Below are positions 13,801 to 23,191 of a stretch of DNA of 64,000 bases, piece after piece. A program made the position numbers and the translations under genes. The stretch is from contig CANXME010002331.1 of NCBI GenBank assembly GCA_948144175.1, positions 62,001-126,000 of the forward strand, written 5' to 3'. Position 1 is the stretch's first letter, and every line of letters begins with the position of its first letter. Under the pieces are notes generated by a model. That model had not been told where the DNA came from. It made no database searches and saw nothing but the letters and a program-made list of their open reading frames with translations. This stretch comes from Closterium sp. NIES-65. Taxonomy: Eukaryota > Streptophyta > Zygnematophyceae > Desmidiales > Closteriaceae.

Positions 13801-14884
13801 TATTTCTCTGCTCTCTCTTGCTTGTCCCTCTCTCAGGTGCCCACTGCAATGCCATCATCTCAGAGCCTTGTGGTTCTCACTCAGGTTAGTTGGTTCCCAG
13901 CATAATACAAATTCTTTAGAAGCATGTTTAAAAAAAAACAACAACAACAACAACAAGAATCAGCATAATACAAATTCTTGACACTGTGCTTCCCACCTTT
14001 AGAAGCATGTTAAAAAAAAAAAACAACAACAACAACAAGAATCTTAATCCCTTTGTCAAATTATTCTTCCTTCACTTCCGTGGCTGCAGCTGAGCTCCAA
14101 GACCCGTCCTCTCGCCGGAGTGCTGGCCTCGCTCATGCTTCGACAGGTGAGCCCCTTTCTTTCCTTCAAATATGGATGTTTTGCCCTCCATTTTCTCCTG
14201 GTCTTTTCTCTCTGGGCTTATCAGCTTTTGATGAAGGAACAATGCCAGCATCAGTCATTGATAAAGAATTATTGTCCGATAGGAAGATATGAACATGCTG
14301 CTCACAGTAAAGACAACCTGACCACGTGTCACAAAACCTCGTGCTGCGAAAGACAGTTATGGTTCGGTCATTGTCCACTAGGTTTAATGCGGTGCAGCGC
14401 AGTTCCATCCATGCCTTATGTGTCTGAGTCTAAAATGTACATTCCAGCTGACAACCAACTTGTCCAGGAAGCTCGCTGCCCGGGACAAAAACATCAATTC
14501 CCACAATGACTGGCATTAAACTATGGGGACGTATCAAAACTGTAACGCGTTGTCGCGCATCGTGTTTAGGTTTGATGCCTCTTTGAATGGTATGCCATCC
14601 AAGGTTTATTTTTTTTCTTCCTGCTTGATGTTCAGTGTCAACGGAACCCTAAACCAGTGTTGCCCACAGCAAACAGGACTGTAGATTGCTTGTCTGGAGA
14701 TTACTTAGCACTACACACTTAGCAGGGGTTGTGATGCAATTTCTAGAAATTAAAACTCACTTAATATTTCTGACCCTCCCTATTTCTCCCCAACGTTTGC
14801 CCACCCCTACAGTACGCCCTGGCCATGTTACCCATCACTATCTGGGTTACCGTTTTCCTCACCATCCTCAACATCCCCATGTGA
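6662..14884 (+). CDS. Gene A: PILS/auxin-efflux-carrier family membrane transporter with long plastid-type N-terminus, 12 exons
   Basis: Exons, all GT-AG and phase-consistent: 6662-8240, 8732-8796, 9238-9279, 9544-9612, 9939-10336, 10654-10915, 11389-11553, 12044-13195, 13625-13681, 13838-13885, 14090-14146, 14813-14884 (3966 nt, 1321 aa). Conserved blocks follow the PILS/AEC (Mem_trans) order: ILPKSTPSVLSQ (exon 2), VLIPCFLMSK, LAVLPLIAIL, LVGTVLGKAACLVAF, AVCAFSNSLSLPLVFL with AGYLALFMMG (exon 5), WQPALWTIGYSIL, FNPPMYG, VLVGVVIGTTPLGHFFLP, AAGMLGGACVPVQ, RLLVSPIVG, LIPQDPICAL, TAMPSSQSLV and MLPITIWVTVFL at the C-terminus. The first exon encodes about 520 residues, Ser/Ala-rich, beginning MAAIFFRCSAPPCVS like a plastid transit peptide. 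Ala-rich low-complexity inserts enlarge the cytosolic loops. Family members facilitate auxin or other carboxylate transport; substrate and membrane here are inferred only. Most junctions are tandemly duplicated. Confidence 0.85.
8880..8926 (+). repeat. Extra copy of gene A exon 2 tail plus donor
   Basis: The last ~45 bp of exon 2 (encoding SGILPKSTPSVLSQ) and the following GTG donor recur here, about 130 bp downstream of the real exon end at 8796. It has no matching acceptor of its own and is read as a duplicated junction inside intron 2. Confidence 0.8.
9809..9880 (+). repeat. Extra copy of gene A exon 5 head with acceptor
   Basis: CAG followed by the first ~72 bp of exon 5 (VLVGTVLGKAACLVAF), 130 bp upstream of the copy used in the model (9939). 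The two copies diverge at a few bases, so this is not a simple assembly echo. This copy lacks a donor in frame, which is why 9939 was chosen. Confidence 0.8.
10384..10600 (+). repeat. Extra exon 5 tail (10384-10475) and exon 6 head (10516-10600) in intron 5
   Basis: The intron between exons 5 and 6 holds first a repeat of the exon 5 tail, ending in CTCTTCATGATGGGGTGAGT (with donor), and then an imperfect copy of the exon 6 start (CTGGCAGCC, TGTGGACGA, GGCTACAGCAT). The real exon 6 starts at 10654. The order, tail copies then head copies, is the rule in all introns of this family. Confidence 0.8.
11064..11345 (+). repeat. Three extra tandem copies of the exon 7 acceptor and head
   Basis: CAGGTGCTCGTGGG plus the GTTGTTATCGGCACGACCCC segment occurs at 11064, 11174 and 11283, then again at the real exon 7 (11389). 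The spacing is about 106-110 bp. Each copy has its own pyrimidine tract and AG acceptor. Only the last one runs on into the Ala-rich exon body with a donor. Confidence 0.85.
11817..12005 (+). repeat. Two extra tandem copies of the exon 8 acceptor and head
   Basis: GCAGGCAGCAGGCAT followed by CTGGGGGGAGCATGC occurs at 11817 and 11928 before the real exon 8 at 12044. The period is about 111-116 bp. The copies encode variants of AAGxLGGACxPVQ. Confidence 0.85.
13259..13479 (+). repeat. Two extra copies of the gene A exon 8 tail plus donor
   Basis: The LLDNRALVVVSLVRLLVS segment ending in ATCATG and a GTG donor is repeated at 13259-13355 and, more degraded, at about 13416-13479, downstream of the real exon end at 13195. 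A copy used in place of the original would keep the frame locally. Confidence 0.8.
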
Positions 14885-16141
14885 TGACCATCCAAGCATG
14901 GCACTTAACCCACCACTGTAACTAGCTTTTTCCTCATAGCTGTAGCATGACAGTGTGAGCGTGGTCGTTTTGGTTTCCTACAAAGAATGAGGTGAGGTAG
15001 GCTGGCGAAAACAGTGGAAAGAAGCATAGGTGGTAGCAGGTAGACATGGTGACAGTACAAGCAGCGGCAGCAACTGCAGCAGAAACTCGACAAGCAGTAG
15101 TCATTGGTTCAGCAGCAACAGCTGCAGCACAAAGATGGCTTCAAAGTCGTGGTGTTGCTAGCACATGATGTGGCACGTAGCAGAACTGCAGCAGCGGAGA
15201 GGAGCAAGGGAGAAGAGCAAATAATTATGAATTTTAAGCAATCTGGGCTAGTACTTATAGGTGCACTACAATGCTTGTGCATTGTGGGAAATGTGCTGGA
15301 ACAGTTCGAATTGGCCACTCCATCCGAAGTTTCAATCATATATTTACCTTGCATAGAGAATGGTGTGCACAGTCTAAACCGCTGTGAGTGCCCAGTGTGG
15401 CATATCTTAACCTGCAAGCAGCAGGGAGAGAGACGGGGACACAGCAGAACTCTCTCAGTGATATGCATGCCAGGAACGAATGCAGAGAGGGCAAACTAAC
15501 AGGTGAAAACAAATCAACTCACCCATCATCAGTAAAGGTTTAGATGGAGTTGCTGAAGGCGTTGTAAGGTGGACTCGGAACACGACAGCATCTGATCCCC
15601 AAAAACACAGAGCGTAGCATATACAGATCCCACTGCCAGGCTCGCCGCTGGTGCTGGCTGCTGCTACTGACACATGACAGGACAGCTTGTTGTTGGTGCT
15701 GTGTCAATAGTTGGCTTGCCACTGCTGGAGACCCTCAAGTGAATTAAAGAAATACCCAGGACGAGAGGAGAGACTTGTGGTTGTGTTAGCTGGACAAGCA
15801 ACAACTTGCCATGCTGCTGCTGCTGCTGCTGATGTGTCGGGCAGGAGCAAGTTAGAGATGAGACCAAATTGGAAGTCTCCGAGCTGAGGTGTCCGAGTCT
15901 GTTATTGGGGCTCCCATGCCAGTGGAGTGGAGTGAAGTCGAATCAGGTCAGTTGAATCAGGTCGAGATAGACATTCCTGCGTTACAGAGACAGCTCCGGA
16001 GCAGAAGCAGCAGGGTCTCTGGGCTGGGTGAGCTCAACAGTTAACAGAATGGCTTGCTGCTGTTGGTACCGCTGCTGATGCTGGGTCTGACATGATTTGA
16101 GAGACACGAGGGGGATCAGAGAGGAACCAAGCGCTATGAGG
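14885..16141. other. Intergenic region between convergent genes A and C
   Basis: Gene A ends at 14884 and gene C points toward it from the right. The segment 15780-16130 contains, on the minus strand, two degraded tandem copies of the Gln-rich C-terminal part of the last recognisable exon of gene C (CAG-rich runs near 15810 and 16060). No exons matching the last four gene A exons can be found on the minus strand, so the 3' end of gene C is unresolved. No other gene is seen. Confidence 0.5.
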
Positions 16142-19100
16142 TTACAGGGGCAGCTCCGGTGAAGTACCAGCAGCATCTCTGGCCCGTGTAGCCTTGACAG
16201 GTGCGAGGATGCCTTGCTGCTGCTGCTGCTGTTGATGCTGATGCTGCTGATGCTGGGCTTGAGACGGTTCCAAGGGGGGGACCAGAGAGGAGACGAGCGC
16301 CATGAGGTGGAGTGGCAGAGCAGCCGAACCGAGGAACGATGCAGCCTCCATGAGGCAGTGCATGCACCCTGCCATCTCGCCCGCTTGCCCCTGCAGCCAC
16401 GCCAGCAGGGACCCGCTGTCAATCAACAGAGTGCTCGTGTCGGCCAATCCATCGGTGACACGTGGCAAGAGGAAGAGTTGGCTGAGAGGTGTGGCGCCGA
16501 TCAGGAGACCTGCTAGCACCTGACGGCGGGGCAGAGGAGAGGGAGAAGAGTCAAGGTGAGACAAGGTGATTCAAATCAAGGACACAAGGAGAGGACAGGA
16601 GACACGAGTGGACAGCAGGACAAGGGAGGCCACGTGAAGTGAGGGTGTTTTTTGAGACGTCTCAAAAACACCCTCACTTCACGTGGCCACAAGGAGAGGA
16701 CAGGAGACACATGAGTGGACAGCAGGACAAGGGAGAGACATGGGTGGGAGAGAAATGGGTGGATGGGCGGCAGGAAAAAGGATACGAACGTATGGAGAGG
16801 AGGTGAATGAGGGTGAGAAAAGGGGAATAAAGGGGTGTGGTTGTGCATGCGCATGCGGGTGGGGTGAGAAGGAGAGCGGGAGAAACAACAGGGCAACCGA
16901 ACTCACTCCAAGAACAGGAGGGGTGAAGAAATGATTCGAAAGCGACGGCCCAGAGGGGCTCGAAAGCAGGCTAGAATCCATTGCATCTGGCCGCGTTTGG
17001 ATCCACAGCAGAGCGTTGCATGCCAGAATGAGTAGCGCCGGGGCCCACCTGTTGATTCGCGCATTGACGGGACGTGGGAGGTGGGATGGGGGAAGGGGGA
17101 GGGGGAGGGGGATGGAGAGGGAAAGGGGGCGACGACAGCTTAGTCAACAATAGTCAACAACAGGCGCCTCAAAAGCCGTGACAGGTGGACACTGGACAGA
17201 GAGAGGCGATGCTGTCTCAAGCAGCAAGACAGGACGAGAGAAAAGACAGGACACGAGAGAAAAGACAGGACATGAGAGAATGCAATGCGACTTGCTGAAG
17301 CAACGCACTCCACCTCGCCTCACTCAACCGCTCTCTCAACCCCCCCCTCACTCATTCCCCCTCCACTCATCCCTTCCCCCGGCCCCCCACACTCATTCCC
17401 CCTCCGCTCATCGCTTTCCCCCGGCCCCCCACACTAATTTCCCCCTCCACCCAACCTCCCTTTCCCCCGGCCCCTCCCACTCGTTCCCCCGTCCACTCAC
17501 CCGCCCACGGCAAGCAGCGCCAGCTGTCCCGCCAGTCCGTCCCCCTGTCTCGCAGACGGCCGTCATGCCGGCCAGCAAAAGCAGCGCCATCTCTTCCCCG
17601 CTCTTCCTCAATCTCCCACTCGTACCAACAAACTCACCCGCCCACGGCGAGCAGCGCCAGTTGTCCCGCCAGTCCGTCACCGCCTCCCCCTGTCTCACAG
17701 ACGGCAGTCATGCCGACCAGCAGCAGCAGCAGCGTTATTACCGCCCCCCCTCGTACCACCTCATTCTCCCCCCCCTCCATCTCCCAGTCGTACCCACAAC
17801 TCACCCGCCCACAGCGAGCAGCGCCAGTTGTCCCGCCAGTCCGTCGCCGCCTCCCCCTGTCTCGCAGACGGCCGTCATGACGACCAGCAACAGCAGCGTC
17901 ATCACTGGCGCGCCGAGCCGACCGCCGAGATTGCCAGCAGCGTCACTACCGCCTGCTGCTGCAGCAGATTTGGCGGCTGGTTCGGTGGTTGGTTCGGCGG
18001 CCGGTTGGTTGAGGGAGGAGAGGGAGACGGAGATGGCGGCAGCGAGTTGGTGCAGAGCGGTTGAGGGGAGTGGAGAGAGATGAAGCGGCCGGGGGAGGAA
18101 TGAGGAGGATGAGGAGGATTGGGGGGAGGATTGGTGAGCGAGGTGACCCAACGAGGCTGCACAGAGAACCTGGATGAGAGAGGGCAGGGGAATTGGCAGC
18201 AGGACAAGACAGAGAGAGAGAACGAAGTGACTCTTGAGTCGACGGAATAGTCACTAGGTGACCGAATGAGGCTGCACAGTGGCCCTGGATGAGAGAGGGT
18301 ACGAGGCGGCGAGGACAAGACAGACAGAGAGAGAGCGAGGTGGCTTTTGAGTTGACGCAAGGGAGAGGAAAGGCAAGTCACGAGGTGAGAAGAAGGGGGA
18401 GCATACGTGCGCGAGTGCAATGAGGGTGAGCGAGGATAGCACCAACTAAGGTTCACTATCTGAGTCGACTCGAAAAGCAGAGAAGTGAAGAGAAGAGAAG
18501 AGACGGAAGGGGGAGCATACCTGCGCGAATGCCATGAGGGGGAGCGAGGATAGCACCAGCTCAGGTTCACTTGAAACTGCCGACGCCACGTGTACCGCCA
18601 GGAAGCACGGGATGAGCACGCGATTCGCCACCTGGAACGAGACAGGGTACGCACCGGGGAAGGCGGAAGGCAGGCGGAAGGCCGAGGAAATAAAAAGAGG
18701 GAGTGCGACGCAAGGGAGGGGGATCCGAGTCAGCAACGTGCATTCAGAGGGGAAACAGACCCCGACGCATGGACGGAGCGCCGGCGAGTAGCTAGCAGCA
18801 GAGAGCGAGAGAGAGCGAGGAGAGATACGAGAGGAACGGAGCAAGCGATTGAGCGCACCTGGGCTAGGACGTGGGCTGTGGAAGGTGGCAGGGTGCCGAC
18901 TCGCTGGAACCAAACCAGCAGCACTGCGAATTGAACGGTAACGAAACAAGCGAAACGAAAGGTAACACGCCAGAAGAAAGGAAACACGTCAAACAAAAAC
19001 GTAAAGCACAATGACGGACGTGAGAACAGTAAGGCTGTCCGTAAGTACGCAGGCAACAAGAAATACTTCAGGCGAACAGCTACAATGACAAGGAAGCAGC

Positions 19101-19916
19101 CATGACCGGAGGCAAATGAGGTATTTTAGTCGAAGAAGAACGGCTTACTGCGAGTAATGGATATGCATCAGATGCACCACGTGAATATAAAAAATCCTTA
19201 CCGCAGGCGGCGACGAGATTCGAACACGTGCTGACCACGCCGCGCGACGCCGCGTCGCGTGAAGCCAGCTGCATGATCGGACCCGATTTGGACGCGCCTG
19301 AGACACTATCGGAAAGTGAGACTGTAACCGCGTTGTCTGCTATCGAAGGTGATACTGTAGCGGGTAATAAAGTCAAACTTGAATCGCCAAAACTTTCCAA
19401 TGAAGGCGCTGCGAGCGATGCCGGCGCGAGGACCATGCCCTTCTCTAGCGCGGAAGAATCGCGGAACAAGACCGATTCCGCTTGCGGAAGCGACTCGAAG
19501 GAGGTGACGTCAGCGGCTAGAGCAGGAAGAGCAGAAAAAGCGAGGGCTGCGCTTATGGCTGCCGCCGAAGCGAGCGAGAGAGGTCGGGGGAGCGATGCGG
19601 AAAGGCTGGATGGGGGGGTATGACCTGCATCTGGAGTGACGGAGTTCGTTGTGTGGTGTATTCTATTACGAGCCTTAATATTGTCTAAGGTGCAACTGAT
19701 GCCGTTTGTGGGGCGACAAGGAGGCGAGGAAGCTTGTGACGGGGATATATAGAGTGGATTGAATCTTAATGGCAGTGGGTTGCGGAGAGCGGAACGACGG
19801 AGGAGAGGGGGCGAGGCTGGGCAAAATGGGGAAGGTCTGGGAGAGGAATGTAAGTGATAAGCCGAAACCTCAGGGGTCAGGGAATGACTGACCGTTGAGC
19901 AACAGAGGGACGCCAT
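16142..19916 (-). CDS. Gene C: PILS/auxin-efflux-carrier paralogue with plastid-type N-terminus, 3' end unresolved
   Basis: Exons in transcription order: 19916-19202, 18923-18859, 18631-18521, 18169-17805, 17048-16907, then one starting at 16519 and open to 16142. Lengths of exons 2 and 3 (65 and 111 nt) equal those of gene B, and phases agree throughout. Exon 1 starts MASLCCSTVSHSLTP and has an Ala-rich stretch ending in ALPALA, a plastid or thylakoid-like targeting region. Family blocks are GTLPPSTAHVLAQ, VLIPCFLAVHVASAV, VLCAASLGHLAHQ, AGQLALLAVG, WAPALLILACNALLW, FFTPPVLG and VLAGLLIGATPLSQLFLLP, the last fused without an intron to AASFLGSAALPLHLMAL. The conserved C-terminal third (DPICAL onwards) is not found, so this may be a truncated pseudogene or its last exons may be too diverged to see by eye. 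Confidence 0.7.
16628..16688. repeat. Near-perfect 61-bp palindrome (hairpin)
   Basis: Arms GGCCACGTGAAGTGAGGG and its complement flank a GAGACGTCTC centre; the only asymmetry is one extra T in the left T-run. Outside the arms, a direct repeat starting AAGGAGAGGACAGGAGACAC lies on both sides (about 16586 and 16690). The hairpin therefore sits exactly between two tandem copies, within gene C's intron 5. Confidence 0.85.
17498..17745 (-). repeat. Two extra copies of the gene C exon 4 tail plus donor
   Basis: On the minus strand the segment encoding TAVCETG and ending in the GTGAGT donor is repeated at about 17637-17745 and 17498-17595, downstream of the real exon end at 17805. Spacing is about 150 bp. 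A head copy of exon 4 lies at about 18262-18284, and an exon 3 tail copy at about 18406-18447. Confidence 0.75.
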
Positions 19917-21659
19917 GACGATTTGCTTGTACAATTCAAGGTTGGCGATGTTGCCTTCGCGTTCGCGGGGACGATCTGGAGAGATGATTTCTCACGAGGC
20001 CTAGCAACTTTGCGACCTACCGATTTCGCGACCTAGCAAGTATACGACTGGACGGCTATGCTTGCAGCACTTCACTGCTCGCTGACGTAGACAGAGCAGG
20101 CCAGAGAAGCGTAAGCAGAACTACCTAAGCTTCCAGCAACTCTAGCATAAATCACGTTGTCAATGCGACGGAAACTTGTGGAGCGGAGTTGCTAGCGCAG
20201 AGAGGTCAGACAATGTCTTGTACACTGACAAGACAGACTTGAAGGTTGGAAAATGCTTTGGTGATTGACTGAAGCTTGATGCACTGAAATGGTGGTAAAT
20301 AAGCACGCGGAATGTGCGTGCCCTCCTGGAAAGAGTAGAACAGCTAGAGATTGACAACGAGAACTAGCCACAGATTTAGGATAAAGCAGTCTTCCCCTGC
20401 GATAGTATTTCTCACGCTTTCTGTTGGCTGGATGATGAAAGCAATGCGTCAACTCAACCACACAAGCAGTGTCGATCAGAGAGTTCCGCTGAAGCTATGG
20501 CGGTTTTTCAGGCATCTTTGCAACTACCATACGGTAGCGTACCCGAACGTTCTGTATCTGACTTCACCGTTTCTCATCTTGCTAATAGTGGAACCCAGCA
20601 GCCTTGGGAATTGGTGCGTGTGTACCCCTGACCCCCTCTTCCGTGGGGGTGGTGGTGATGAGCAGAATCGTGTGGCTGGCTGGCGGCGGCAACACCGAGG
20701 CACCAACCAATCCCGAAGCGAACTTTGCGAGGAAAAATGAAGATTCTGCCTGAGGTGTCGTCGTCAGGTCACTCGTGCGATGCTTTGCGACTCGAGAGAT
20801 GCGACAGGCAGATGCGAAAGATGCGGAAGATGCGTGTTTTTGTGAAGGCTTGTTTTTACGTCGGTGTCGCTATTTGTCACAATAAACCACTACTCCGTTT
20901 GTCGCCATTTGTCACAATAAACCACTCCTCCGTTTGATTATTACCTTCGAGGTATCATGAAACATTACTTCGGATCCGTTGTGGAAACAGCATGTCAACG
21001 ATCGCAGTGAGATTCGCCAACTCCAAGCATCCTGCTGGCGGAATATTCCGTCTCAAGCATGTGGAGCATCGCCAACCAATCGTCTCGTCGTCGACTTGCT
21101 GAACACAGGGATCCAGGTAAGCAACGGGAGCAATTTATGATGCGCTGTCAAGGGGGTGGGAGTATTATGGCTGACTCGTCGCCAGCGACATTGTCGCTGC
21201 GTCGGATATTGGTCGACCCGAACCAGCGGTGGACATGTAGATGATGCCAAACCAGGCACTTCACAAGAACGGAATATTCTTGCTGAACAGGTAAGCGTGG
21301 GAAAAGTGCTACACGTTGATTCGATTTCACATACGTGGATAGAAAGGTCAACGCTATAACTTACTATTCAGGTGCAAATACCATGACATAAAAAAACATG
21401 ACCCCTTCTGAGCATGACCCCGATGCATTGCGCTTGGCTCACTGTCGCACAAGGTGCAAAGTGGGAGAATGGAGTAGGGTCTTGGCGTGTCTTACAGCCG
21501 GCAGCATGGCAGAGCCCTCCCAGCACATGGCTGTCTCGCTACGCGCCAAACACCCATCGTGCGGGACAGCCATCCCGGAGTGACACACGAGCCGTCCCTC
21601 ATACCCCATCTACCAGTGGCAGCACTCGGCCAACAATCCACTCGGCGGCTATAGGTCTT
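19917..21659. other. Intergenic, no gene recognised; one short tandem duplication
   Basis: Upstream of gene C's start codon and left of the LINE fragment. A ~32-bp unit containing ATTTGTCACAATAAACCACT is present twice at 20871-20935. Other open frames (20351-20740, 21398-21746) have no recognisable domain. Confidence 0.5.
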
Positions 21660-22345
21660 TACACAATGGAGCAAGGGAGGGGTAGCGGAGCGTGGACTAC
21701 CCTGGCTCACTGCATCCAACTTTGTAGGTCTATCGAAGCCGAATGATGACGTTCGTTCATTGGCTATCGGCGAGGTACTCCCCCACATACTATCTCGGGC
21801 TCTATGCATCGTGCTTCGCTCGAAAATGTTGTCGAACTTCTCTCCGTGTAATCAGCTTGAAGTCGGGTCCATGTCGGAAGCGGAAGTCCTGGCACACGCC
21901 TTTCGCTCCGCCAACTCTACTCACATGACGTTGTGCGCTCTTCGAATAGACGTAGTGAATGCTTTCAACTCTTTCAATCGACGAGAGATGTTTGAAGGCA
22001 TTTGCGAGCCACATTTTGCTGTATATATTCCATTGTTGCGCGTCTCCTATTGCACCACTAACGACCTCTATCTTCGCGCGGGCCCTTTCGTCGAGGCTTT
22101 GGCTTCCGAGCGGGGCTCGAGGCAAAGGGGCCCATTAGGGCCATTTCTAATAGCGTTCACACAACAGCTTGTAATGGAATCGACCAAGCAGAAATTTGCC
22201 AACCTCTTTTTCCCCGTCTACGCCGATGATACATACATTTTGGGTCCCGGAAGCGAGTGCTGGCAGCCGATGAGGTAATGCGGGAATGACTGGGCGGGCT
22301 TGGTCTGGAGGTGCAGCCGCATAAGTGCAAGATATGGGGGTGAGG
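21660..22345 (+). pseudogene. LINE-type (non-LTR) reverse transcriptase, central fragment
   Basis: The frame around 21690-22278 reads SNFVGLSKPNDDVRSLAIGE, then LRIDVVNAFNSFNR (first catalytic Asp), GSRQRGPLGPFLIAFTQQL (the QGDPLGP-like box with GD changed) and FFPVYADDTYILG (the FADD/YADD catalytic box near 22217). A stop follows at 22276, and a shifted frame continues LEVQPHKCKIWG to about 22340. These are the RT2-RT6 blocks of a LINE. No start, endonuclease or 3' tail is attached. The carboxy-terminal part appears 8.7 kb further on at 31081, across the methyltransferase retrotransposon. Confidence 0.8.
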
Positions 22346-23191
22346 GGTGGATCAAGAGGGAGAGGAGAGAAATGAGGCACTTGTCGCGGTTTTACGTAGC
22401 CAGGAGGGCCACATAGTAACCGAGACAGCGCCAAGAGTTTGGGAGCAAGGAGAGCGGCGGGACGTAGCAGAGGCAGAGTCAAGAAGGGCGGAGGGAAGAA
22501 GGAAGGGTGTACATAATTGTAAATAGCGCTCAAGAGTGTTTGCATAAGAATGGTGGGGGTACGAGTTGGGGTGGGTGTATGTTTCGTTTGTGTGGCAATC
22601 CTGTGCAGGGCGAAAGCTGTTGACGCGGATAAGTGCAGCACAGCCGATAGGTGGCAGAAGCTGCAGTTAACATGCAAGCCATGCTTGCAGCTGGCGGAGG
22701 GTTTGCGCTGGAGCCCATGCAGATACAGAGCGCCTGCGGTTTGTAAATACGGCTCGGCACCCCGAGCCTCGCCCATGTGATGTGTGCATGCTAGAAGCGC
22801 TAGGCTAGGGCGGTAGGGTTGTCTTGTACATAGCAGAGCTGAAACCCTAGTGTTGGCTGCTTCGTTGAATGTTTCCCATTTTGCTCAATGTAATCCTCTT
22901 AACCCAGTCGCAGGCAGTCATGAGCACGCTAGGGAACCAGCTTGTCAGCCAGTAGTGGGAAGGAGGTTTTCTGACATTCAATGAAGAAAATCTCCGGAGT
23001 GAAGCGCCTTAGACAGCGCATGCAGACACGGTCTGGGAAGCGTTACGAACGGCCGCCGGTGTTGGCGGCGATGGCGACGCCAGGATAGCGTGCAGGAGAA
23101 GTCACGGGGAGCGGTGGAGGGACGCAAGCGGGCGAGATGGAAGACGACGCCCGCAGAGAAGCCTACACGGCACCGCATCGGAGGCACAAGC
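22346..23191. other. Presumed 5' LTR/leader of the methyltransferase retrotransposon, boundaries not found
   Basis: LINE homology stops near 22345 and the gag frame opens near 23090, so this 0.85 kb should hold the element's 5' LTR and leader. I could not find a matching sequence downstream of the pol gene (29253-29569), nor a convincing primer-binding site. The LTRs are therefore unassigned; the 3' one may be truncated. Confidence 0.4.
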
